A DNA stretch of 64,000 nucleotides, taken from the NCBI RefSeq assembly GCF_029674545.1, contig NZ_CP121354.1, positions 248,001-312,000 of the forward strand. Direction: 5' to 3'. A program made the position numbers and the translations under genes. The DNA is from Mesorhizobium sp. WSM4904. GTDB taxonomy: Bacteria; Pseudomonadota; Alphaproteobacteria; Rhizobiales; Rhizobiaceae. Below are positions 25,628 through 32,298 of this stretch, one piece after another (positions within the stretch are counted from its first letter, which is position 1; each line of letters starts with the position of its first letter). The notes beneath the pieces are model-generated. The model did no database searches. It was not told the DNA's origin and worked only from the letters and a program-made list of their open reading frames with translations.

Positions 25628-26644
25628 TCATTCCTTCGCGGCACTTGTCGCCGACATCAGGAAGCGCATCGGCGGCACTTGCTGCTTTGCAGCAATGCCG
25701 GCGCGGCGGAACAACGCGTCCAGCTTGTCGGCGGCCACGCCGCGAACGATCGGGATCAGATTGGACTGGCTGGCGAAAGCGTAGGCGGCGGCCGATGCCA
25801 GGCCGCGCTCCGCCTTCACGTCGAGGAAATTGCGCAGCCGGTATTTGTCACGCACATGGCGCTCGTGGCGCCGCAAGGCGGCCTTCGAGGCTTCCGGCAA
25901 GTTGCCGAGCGCCAGCAGCGCCAGATCGGCATCGGCAAGCCGCTTCAGATCCTGCGTCCTGTGGCGCCCGCTCAGCGAATCGGCGCGAACGATGGCGCCA
26001 TAGCCGCAAGATTTGATGATCTTGAAACGCGCTCCGCGCGCGACGGCGCGCGCATAGAGCTCGTAATCCTCGCCGAGCCGCAGGTTCTCGTCATAGCTCA
26101 ACCCGTGCCGGTCGAGGAACGCCCTGCTGATCACCGGTTTGAGGAAGCCTAGCTCGCCGCGCAGCACGCGGCGGCGGGAAATGTTGCCTTCGACGAAGCG
26201 CTCGAAGTCGAGGAATTGCGGTTCGGGCGCAAAGGAAGGAGCCGCGACCTTGGTGGGATCGGCCGCCGCATCGTCCCTGATCAGCATGATATTGTCGGCC
26301 GCGAAATCCCAGTCGGCGCTGGCGAACAGCCGGCGAAAGCGGCCCTCGAGGAAGAAATCGTCGGCGTCGAGGATGCTGATGAAAGGCGAGGCGGAGGCCT
26401 TGATCGCGGCGTTGCGGGCGAAGGAGGGACCGCGGTTGACGTCGAGACGCATGATCGAGAGCCGGCCGCTGCCGTCATCGGCGGCGCGCGCCACATTCTG
26501 GGTGTCGTCGGTAGAGGCATCGTCGACCACGACGACTTCCGCCACCTCCGGCTCGCGCAGAGCCGAAGCGATGGCGACCGGTATGGTCCGCGCCGCGTTG
26601 CGGGCGGCGATGATGACGCAGACCCTGGGGGTCGTCACGGGCAT
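25628..26644 (-). CDS. exoU: GT2 glycosyltransferase ExoU
   Basis: 338-aa GT2 enzyme. VCVIIAARNAARTIPVAIAS opens the fold; VVVVDDASTDDTQ and SILDADDFFLEGR hold the DxD metal/UDP site; LGEDYELYARAVARG is the acceptor-side segment. In succinoglycan assembly ExoU adds the fifth glucose (third of the side chain); this protein has the same length and N-terminal pattern. RBS AAAGGTG is well placed before ATG 26644. It is transcribed from the same strand and probably the same message as the lasso-type nucleotidyltransferase gene just upstream. Confidence 0.8.
   Translation of the reverse strand: MPVTTPRVCVIIAARNAARTIPVAIASALREPEVAEVVVVDDASTDDTQNVARAADDGSGRLSIMRLDVNRGPSFARNAAIKASASPFISILDADDFFLEGRFRRLFASADWDFAADNIMLIRDDAAADPTKVAAPSFAPEPQFLDFERFVEGNISRRRVLRGELGFLKPVISRAFLDRHGLSYDENLRLGEDYELYARAVARGARFKIIKSCGYGAIVRADSLSGRHRTQDLKRLADADLALLALGNLPEASKAALRRHERHVRDKYRLRNFLDVKAERGLASAAAYAFASQSNLIPIVRGVAADKLDALFRRAGIAAKQQVPPMRFLMSATSAAKE
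25679..25695. promoter_or_regulatory. Perfect TGC palindrome inside exoU 3-prime coding end
   Basis: TTGCTGCTTTGCAGCAA: seven-base arms around TTT, exactly the CTGC-N3-GCAG form published for PhaR. It lies in coding sequence (Ala-Lys-Gln-Gln) but about 180 bases upstream of the coiled-coil gene, where it could act as a second operator. Chance occurrence is possible. Confidence 0.35.
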
Positions 26645-26709
26645 GTTTCACCTTTCAATTGCGTGAGTGACAGCCCGCCCATGGCCCTGAATATGAAATC
26701 GGTCTTCAT
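26635..26709 (-). CDS. Possible 24-residue coupling mini-ORF
   Basis: Begins with an ATG that overlaps the stop codon of the nucleotidyltransferase gene (ATGA at 26709-26706) and ends 10 bases inside exoU. It reads MKTDFIFRAMGG...LKGETCP. Its likeliest role, if translated, is to carry ribosomes from one gene to the next. It has no recognised domain. Confidence 0.25.
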   Translation of the reverse strand: MKTDFIFRAMGGLSLTQLKGETCP

Positions 26710-27863
26710 CCGTTGCTCCGCACCGGCGCGGCAACGGCCGGCCGCTCGAAGATGCGCCGGCTGAGATCGGCGGAGGCCGCCCAGCCGGCTTCGGCCAGAT
26801 AGCGCACCGGCTCGCGGCCGCAGAGCTCCCATAGCACCGTCCGCCGCTGCGGCCAGCGCAACGACGACAGCCAGGGCGCGATCACCATGTGGAACAGGTC
26901 GGCATTGTCGATGCGCGCCAGGATCCGTGTGGCGCGATCCGAAAGCAGCGTGGCGGTGCCGCCAAGCAGGACATCGGCAGCGCGCAAACCAAGCAGCAGC
27001 GTATCGGCCAGACCTTGCTCGGCGGCATGGTCGAGCACCATCTTCTGCTCGGTTTCGCTCAACCGACTGGAAGCTGCCCTGACGTCGCAGACATAGCCGG
27101 CGCAAGGCTCGCGGTTGAAGAAGGCCTTGGCGACGCTGATGCAGGACAAGAGCAGCATGTCGGGCGCCGAAATCAAAGGCATGGCGGTTCCGGCAATCTC
27201 GATCTCGCGCTTGCGGCGCAGGAAGCCGTCTATGTCGCGCGGACTGGGCGAGCCAGGCTGCTGCAGCCGGTGGTGGAGATCGACCGTGGCGGCCCGAACC
27301 CCGTCGTCGCGGACCATGTGCTGCTCGCCGAGGAAGCGCACCCACCAGACCGAGCGCGACTTGCCCGCGACCTCGTAGCCGGCCGAGCGGAGGGCCTCGC
27401 GGGCGGCGAAGAAACCGGACGGCGAAACCAGTATGTCGACGTCGCCGGACGGCTTCATGAAATGATCACCATAGAGTAATTGCTGCTGCAGCGGCCCCTT
27501 CAGGAAGACGAAGTCGACCTGCCTGTCACGCAGCACCCGATGGATGGCGATCGAATCGCCGATGCAGGCGGCGTTCATCGACATGGTGCGCCGGCGATAG
27601 CCATCGAGCCATGCGAGCAATTCGGCAGGCGTCGCGGCGATCGCCCCGTGCGAGAGGGCCTTGAGCAAAAAGACCGCGACCTTGTTCAACCTCGCAATGT
27701 CGGCAACGTCGGCCACGGAGATTGCCGGAGCCGGCATGCCGCCATGGTCGGCGGCTCCCGCAGCCGGGTTGAAGAACAGCCGCAGACAGGCCTGCACATA
27801 GGCGACTTCGTCGGCGCAGCCGGACGCACGCAGCCTGTCGTAGGAAGCATCCTGCACGGCCAT
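26706..27863 (-). CDS. Nucleotidyltransferase-family protein of the lasso cluster (N)
   Basis: 385 aa. The segment FVFLKGPLQQQLLYGDH followed by SGDVDILVS (139-147, Asp141 and Asp143) is the catalytic pattern of the NTP_transf_5 family. Homologues accompany HPr-kinase-like genes in lasso clusters such as paeninodin and pseudomycoidin, where the enzyme is linked to further modification (glycosylation) of the phosphorylated C-terminus. It is divergent from the precursor gene across a 0.5-kb region. Start MAVQDASYD is preferred; a start 21 bases earlier (27884) is possible. The actual transferred group cannot be told from sequence. Confidence 0.72.
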   Translation of the reverse strand: MAVQDASYDRLRASGCADEVAYVQACLRLFFNPAAGAADHGGMPAPAISVADVADIARLNKVAVFLLKALSHGAIAATPAELLAWLDGYRRRTMSMNAACIGDSIAIHRVLRDRQVDFVFLKGPLQQQLLYGDHFMKPSGDVDILVSPSGFFAAREALRSAGYEVAGKSRSVWWVRFLGEQHMVRDDGVRAATVDLHHRLQQPGSPSPRDIDGFLRRKREIEIAGTAMPLISAPDMLLLSCISVAKAFFNREPCAGYVCDVRAASSRLSETEQKMVLDHAAEQGLADTLLLGLRAADVLLGGTATLLSDRATRILARIDNADLFHMVIAPWLSSLRWPQRRTVLWELCGREPVRYLAEAGWAASADLSRRIFERPAVAAPVRSNG

Positions 27864-28362
27864 GCCCGATGTCGTTCTCCACAAAACCGCCCGCGGCGTT
27901 TATACCGCACCTGCGAAGAAAAGCATCGGCAAAAATCAGAACGGTTATCCAGCGAGTTCCGAGGCGGCCTCGCTTCTGCAACCTTCGCGTTCAGATTCGC
28001 CGTGTCGCCGATCACTTTTGAAGACAGGCCCGGTGGGCCGCGACGTGACCCGGCAACCGGTATTTTCCGCGCTATCTTCTTCGCAGCTGCGAGAGCGCCA
28101 TTTGAGTTCGGAAACTTATTCGAACCAAATCAAATGCTTACTTAAACGGCAAAAAAGCAGCGTTGAGCGCCCGGACGATATCCGCCCAAAATGCAAAGGC
28201 CGGCGACGTCATCATCGACGACTGCCACCGCAACCGAGAATTGATTAATGCCCGGTAAATCAGGCTTGACTCATAAATGTTGCCGTGCAGCAATTGCAAC
28301 GCAGCATAGAAATGTGCTGGCGGCATTCTGAAGCCGCTTCCAGTCCTCAGTTGGAGAGTAAA
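27864..28362. promoter_or_regulatory. Divergent regulatory region of the lasso cluster
   Basis: About 500 non-coding bases between the nucleotidyltransferase gene and the lasso precursor. The left part is GC-rich and featureless; from 28090 onward it is AT-richer. Two adjoining TGC palindromes lie at 28278-28306. No convincing -35/-10 pair could be fixed by eye. Confidence 0.5.
28278..28306. promoter_or_regulatory. Double TGC palindrome upstream of lasso precursor
   Basis: TGTTGCCGTGCAGCAA (TTGC-CGT-GCAG) runs directly into TTGCAACGCAGCA (TTGC-AAC-GCAG), 57-85 bases before the precursor ATG. This is the same element found before exoY, exoQ and other EPS genes, so shared control is likely. 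Confidence 0.55.
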
Positions 28363-28515
28363 ATGGAACAGAATGTTGAGAAGCAACAGTACGAGACCCC
28401 CAGCCTGACGGTTCACGGTTCGATCGAAACGATCACGCAGGGCGGCGCTGGTACGACAGCGTTGGACGCGGCATTTCCCGCGCACACGCCGTTCGACCAG
28501 CTCACCTTCTCCTGA
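28363..28515 (+). CDS. Lasso peptide precursor (A)
   Basis: 50 aa, ribosomally made substrate of the cluster. The leader (1-26) has the Y-x-x-P motif (Tyr10, Pro13), Leu15, Gly19 and a Thr at position -2 (Thr25), the elements read by the B1/B2 proteins. The predicted core is residues 27-50 (24 aa): Gly27 as N-terminal ring residue and Asp35 as core position 9, giving a nine-residue macrolactam, GGAGTTALD, followed by a 15-residue tail ending QLTFS. Phe38, Phe44 and Phe49 are candidate steric plugs. The C-terminal Ser50 fits phosphorylation by the kinase encoded downstream. ATG 28363 has GGAGAG at 28353-28358; the frame is open to 28285 but lacks leader features. Confidence 0.88.
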   Translation: MEQNVEKQQYETPSLTVHGSIETITQGGAGTTALDAAFPAHTPFDQLTFS

Positions 28516-28524
28516 GGTTGCACG

Positions 28525-28566
28525 CGTTCGGAGTTGTCGGATTTTGGGGCTCCGAGCGTTTCTTTT
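28525..28566 (+). terminator. Terminator or attenuator after the precursor gene
   Basis: CGTTCGGAG (28525-28533) pairs with CTCCGAGCG (28550-28558) with one wobble pair, followed by TTTCTTTT. Lying between precursor and processing genes, it would let the precursor be expressed in excess over the enzymes, a common design in peptide clusters. Confidence 0.55.
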
Positions 28567-28678
28567 AAACAGGTGAGCCGGGGGGCTCATGCCTCCCGGC
28601 TTCCTGGCCGGGCGATCGCAGGCAACCGATCCCGGTCCAGGTCGGAAGACGCGTGGCGTTCAAGAACGAGGTTTTAGG

Positions 28679-28978
28679 ATGCACTGGAACCCATCGGACC
28701 ATGACCGCGTGGTCGCGACCGGCGACGCGGTGGCTTGCGAATTCGGCAACGGACTGGCGCTGCTCCATCTCAAATCCAACATCTACTACAGCCTGAACGG
28801 CGTCGGCGCCTACATCTGGGAGCTGATCCAGGAGCCACGACCGATCCTCGACATAAGAAGCGCCGTGATCGCGCGCTACGATGTCGAGGCCGAACGCTGC
28901 AAGGCCGATGTCGAAGGCTTGCTCAAGGGGCTGATCGAAGCCGGGCTTGCGAGGCTCCACCATGAGGAACTGGCCTAG
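28679..28978 (+). CDS. PqqD-like leader-recognition protein (lasso B1)
   Basis: 99 aa, PqqD/RRE fold that binds the precursor leader (Tyr-x-x-Pro region) and delivers it to the B2 protease. Typical pattern: ACEFGNGLALLHLKSNIYYS followed by LNGVGAYIWELI and a helical C-terminus (ADVEGLLKGLIEAGLARL). The start at ATG 28679 has GAGG with 7-base spacing; the frame extends upstream without homology. It overlaps the B2 gene by 17 bases. Confidence 0.87.
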   Translation: MHWNPSDHDRVVATGDAVACEFGNGLALLHLKSNIYYSLNGVGAYIWELIQEPRPILDIRSAVIARYDVEAERCKADVEGLLKGLIEAGLARLHHEELA

Positions 28979-29378
28979 GGCCCTCTCCCTTAGCGGCCCG
29001 GAGATGCTGTTTCTGGCGCGCTGTCTGGCGGTGGTCGGCCTCGTGCGGCTGGGGCTGACACTTTGCTCCTACAACCGTGTGCGCGCTCTGGTGACCCGGC
29101 TGGAGGCGAGGAATGTCGCCGGTATCGCCGATCTGCGGCGTGTAGCATGGGGCGTGGCCGCCGCGGCGCGTTTCGTGCCCGGCGCCAGTTGCCTCACCCA
29201 GGCTCTCGCCGGACAATATCTACTTGCCCGCCAGGGCAATGCCTCCAAGATCTGCATCGGCATCGAGCGCGGGACCGGCGCGGAGCTCAAGGCGCATGCC
29301 TGGCTGGTCAGCGGCGACCACATCGTGCTTGGCGGCTCGATCAACGGCTTCACCCATCTCGTCGATCACGGGCAATAA
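28962..29378 (+). CDS. Transglutaminase-like leader peptidase (lasso B2)
   Basis: 138 aa, the lasso B2 cysteine protease family that cuts after the leader. The catalytic Cys77 (GASCLTQALA) and His112 (KAHAWL) are present, with an Asp at 119 (SGDH) as the third residue. The N-terminal helix region is short, typical of split B1/B2 systems. The true start is ATG 28962 within the B1 gene; TTG 28947 is an alternative. Translation is likely coupled to B1. Confidence 0.87.
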   Translation: MRNWPRALSLSGPEMLFLARCLAVVGLVRLGLTLCSYNRVRALVTRLEARNVAGIADLRRVAWGVAAAARFVPGASCLTQALAGQYLLARQGNASKICIGIERGTGAELKAHAWLVSGDHIVLGGSINGFTHLVDHGQ

Positions 29379-29381
29379 GCC

Positions 29382-31304
29382 ATGAGCGGCATCGCCGGAA
29401 TTCTGCTGAGGCAAGACGGCGGACCCGCCCAGGCGACCGACATCCAGCAGATGCTGGCGCACATGCGCCACCGGGCCCGCGACGGCAGCTCGTGGTGGAC
29501 GGCGGGAAGCGTGGCGCTTGGCCATGCCTGGCTCGACACGACCGGCGAGAACGGCCCAGGCCCGCTGATCATGGCCGGCGGCAAGCTCGCCATCACGGCC
29601 GATTGCCGGCTGGACAACCGCGACGAGCTTCTGGCGCGGCTCGGCGCAGGCGACCGGCCGGTCAACGACGCGATGCTCCTGATGCAGGCCTATCTCACAT
29701 GGGGCGATGCCTGTCCGACCTATCTGCAAGGCGATTTCGCCTTCGCGATCTGGGACGCCGAGCGCCGGGCGCTGTTTTGCGCCCGCGACCATTTCGGCAT
29801 CAAACCTTTCCATTATCACTCGACCGCCAGGCGCTTCGCTTTTGCCTCGGAGATCGGCCCTCTCCTCGCTCTGGACGGTGTCGGCACGCGCATCAGCGAG
29901 CATCAGATTTCCGGCTTCCTTGCCGGATTGCCCGACGATCCGCAGTCGACCCAGTATGCCGAAATCTTCCGATTGCCGGCCCGCCATATCCTGACGGTGA
30001 CGGACAGCCAGGTGATGCTTCGTCCCTACTGGCAGGTCGAGCCTTCGCCCAGGCCGCTGCGCCCGGATGCCACTGAGGAATTCAGGCATCTCTTCTCACA
30101 GTCGGTGCGGAACCGGATGCGCGGCACGCCCGCCATAGGCGCGATGCTGAGCGGCGGCCTCGATTCGTCCTCGATCGCAGGCGTCGCCGGCCTGCAAGCG
30201 GCCGCGGAGCACAGACAGCGGCTGAAGACCTTCTCGCTGGTCTTCGATAAGGGCTCGCCGATGGACGAGAAGTCGTTCATCGACGCGGTGCTCGACCGGC
30301 ACAGGCTCGACGGCACGATGATTTCCGTTGGCAACTACGCGCCCTTCGCCGAGTTCGAACGCATCCTGGAGGAGCAGGAGGGGACGTTCCTCGCCCCCGG
30401 CCTGTCGTTGACCCGCAGCATCTACCGGACGGCGGGTGCCAAGGGGGTGAAGGTGCTGCTCGACGGTCATGGCGGCGACGAGGTCGTTTCGCACGGGCAC
30501 GGACTGCTGCATGAGCTCGCCAATGCCGGCCGATGGCTTGCGCTCTGGCGCGAGCTTCACGGCGCCACCGGCACCTATGGCGAAGGCATGCTCGCCATGT
30601 ATTTCCGATTCCTGACCGTCTATGGACCGGCATGGCGAATCGCCAGGTGGCGAAACCGGATGAACCGGCTTCTGTCCAGACTGCGGCTAAAGACCGCCGC
30701 ACAGGCGCGCGTCCCCGCCTGGGGCGCCCTGGTCAATGCCGAGCTTGCCAGGCGAACCGACCTCGTCGACCGCTTCCACCGGGCCGGCTACATGCCGCCC
30801 AGCGTGAGCGCCAGCGAGGCGCTCACCCATCGCTGGGTACTCTCGACCGGACTGGTGCCGCACGCCTTCGAAGTGCTGGACAAGGCCGCCGCCAATTTCG
30901 GCGTCGAGCCGCGCTATCCGTTCTGGGACAAGCCGCTGGTCGAGTTCTGCCTGGCGTTGCCCGGCGAGGAAAAGCTCCACAACGGCTTCGGCCGCCATGT
31001 GCTGCGCCAGGCGATGGAAGGCGTGCTGCCGCCGGCGGTGCAGTGGCGGCGGGACAAGATCGATTTCACCGCCAACCTGGTCAACGGCATGCTCCGAAAC
31101 CATCGCGACCTTCTGGACACCGTACTGGTATCCGAGGGCGACCGCATCGCGCCCTATGTCAATCTGAGCGAAGTCAACGCCGCCTATGCGCGGCTGCTGC
31201 AAAAACCAGGCGAAGCCGCGCCGCTCGATGTGCAATATGTCTGGCGCTCGATCTCGCTGTCGCTCTGGCTGCGGCGGATCCAGCCGATGGGGAGCCTCGC
31301 ATGA
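29382..31304 (+). CDS. Lasso macrolactam synthetase (C, asparagine-synthetase-like)
   Basis: 640 aa. It has an N-terminal glutamine-amidotransferase-like domain and a C-terminal ATP-PPi synthetase domain with SGGLDSSSIAG near residue 257. It activates the Asp9 side chain of the core peptide by AMP and closes the ring onto Gly1. The protein begins MSGIAG: the Cys2 nucleophile of real asparagine synthetases is Ser, so glutamine hydrolysis is not expected, in line with lasso cyclases. Four bases separate it from B2 and its stop overlaps the next start (ATGA). Confidence 0.88.
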   Translation: MSGIAGILLRQDGGPAQATDIQQMLAHMRHRARDGSSWWTAGSVALGHAWLDTTGENGPGPLIMAGGKLAITADCRLDNRDELLARLGAGDRPVNDAMLLMQAYLTWGDACPTYLQGDFAFAIWDAERRALFCARDHFGIKPFHYHSTARRFAFASEIGPLLALDGVGTRISEHQISGFLAGLPDDPQSTQYAEIFRLPARHILTVTDSQVMLRPYWQVEPSPRPLRPDATEEFRHLFSQSVRNRMRGTPAIGAMLSGGLDSSSIAGVAGLQAAAEHRQRLKTFSLVFDKGSPMDEKSFIDAVLDRHRLDGTMISVGNYAPFAEFERILEEQEGTFLAPGLSLTRSIYRTAGAKGVKVLLDGHGGDEVVSHGHGLLHELANAGRWLALWRELHGATGTYGEGMLAMYFRFLTVYGPAWRIARWRNRMNRLLSRLRLKTAAQARVPAWGALVNAELARRTDLVDRFHRAGYMPPSVSASEALTHRWVLSTGLVPHAFEVLDKAAANFGVEPRYPFWDKPLVEFCLALPGEEKLHNGFGRHVLRQAMEGVLPPAVQWRRDKIDFTANLVNGMLRNHRDLLDTVLVSEGDRIAPYVNLSEVNAAYARLLQKPGEAAPLDVQYVWRSISLSLWLRRIQPMGSLA

Positions 31305-32290
31305 ACGGTTCAGCCGCTCCCATCGCGACCAGGCCGGATCCCGACATCGGGCCCGAAGATCTGAGCGGGCGCGTTCGCCGCTTCTACAGAGCCTATGGCC
31401 TGACGATCAGCTCCGAGGTGGCGCTGCCGGAGTTGCAGCCGACGGTGCCGGCGCCGCCCGATATCGCGATCGCAGTCGGCCCGGTCGACTTTCCCAGGCC
31501 TGCAATGGAAGGCGGAACCGCCTTTCGCTTCGAGCCGACGCGCCAGTATCTGTCTTGGCAAGCCGTCGGCACCTTCCTGATCAGCGATGCTTCCAGGATC
31601 GATGTCGATCCGGCGCCGGGCATCGACGATCCGCTGCTCGCCTTCCCGCTTTTGGGTCCGGTGCTGGCGCTCACCCTCCATCAGCGCCGCCTGCTCGTCC
31701 TGCACGCCAGCGCGATCGCCGTTGGCGGCCAAAGCGTGGTCTTCATGGGCGACAAGGGCGCCGGCAAGTCGACCACGGCGGGAGCGATGATCCGCGCCGG
31801 TCACCTTCTGCTTACCGACGACGTCGTGGCGCTGGACCTGTCCAACCCTTCCCGGCCGATGATCCTGCCTGGCTTTCCGCAGCTCAAGCTCGCAACCGAC
31901 GCCGCCGACGCCGTCAGGATCGGCCAGGCGGAGGTGCGGCCGCAGGTGCATCCGCAAATCGAGAAGGCGCAGCACCGTCTCCACAACGGATTTTCAGATG
32001 AAGCAGCGCCCCTTGCGCGAATCTATATGCTGAAGCGCGGCGAGCGGGCGGCGATCACGCCGCTGCCAGGCGCCGGCGCCCTGCCGGCGATCATCAGGTT
32101 CTCCTACGTCACCCGGTTCGGCCGGCAGGCGCTGGTCGGCGATTTCGCTTCCGCGCATCTCGGCCAGTGCGCGCAGCTAGCCGCCAAGGTCGGGGTCGGC
32201 CATCTCGAAGTGCCGGCAGGGCTCGAGCGGATCGACGAGGCCGTCGCCCTGATCGAGCGCGATCTGGCCGCCGGCACGCAGGCAAGGTGA
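31301..32290 (+). CDS. HPr-kinase-like lasso peptide kinase (K)
   Basis: 329 aa. HPr-kinase/PEPCK-like C-terminal half with Walker A GDKGAGKST (150-158) after VLHASAIAVGG, and LLTDDVVALDL as the metal-binding strand. Homologues in lasso clusters (ThcoK, PadeK) phosphorylate the side chain of the C-terminal Ser of the precursor; here the precursor ends in Ser. The start forms an ATGA overlap with the cyclase stop codon, indicating tight co-translation. A regulatory HPr kinase is unlikely given the context and the divergent N-terminus. Confidence 0.8.
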   Translation: MNGSAAPIATRPDPDIGPEDLSGRVRRFYRAYGLTISSEVALPELQPTVPAPPDIAIAVGPVDFPRPAMEGGTAFRFEPTRQYLSWQAVGTFLISDASRIDVDPAPGIDDPLLAFPLLGPVLALTLHQRRLLVLHASAIAVGGQSVVFMGDKGAGKSTTAGAMIRAGHLLLTDDVVALDLSNPSRPMILPGFPQLKLATDAADAVRIGQAEVRPQVHPQIEKAQHRLHNGFSDEAAPLARIYMLKRGERAAITPLPGAGALPAIIRFSYVTRFGRQALVGDFASAHLGQCAQLAAKVGVGHLEVPAGLERIDEAVALIERDLAAGTQAR

Positions 32291-32298
32291 GCGGACGC

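Noticed and set aside
29382..31304. Housekeeping asparagine synthetase (asnB)
   Set aside because: Cys2 is Ser, and the gene is in a tight operon with precursor, B1, B2, kinase and exporter.
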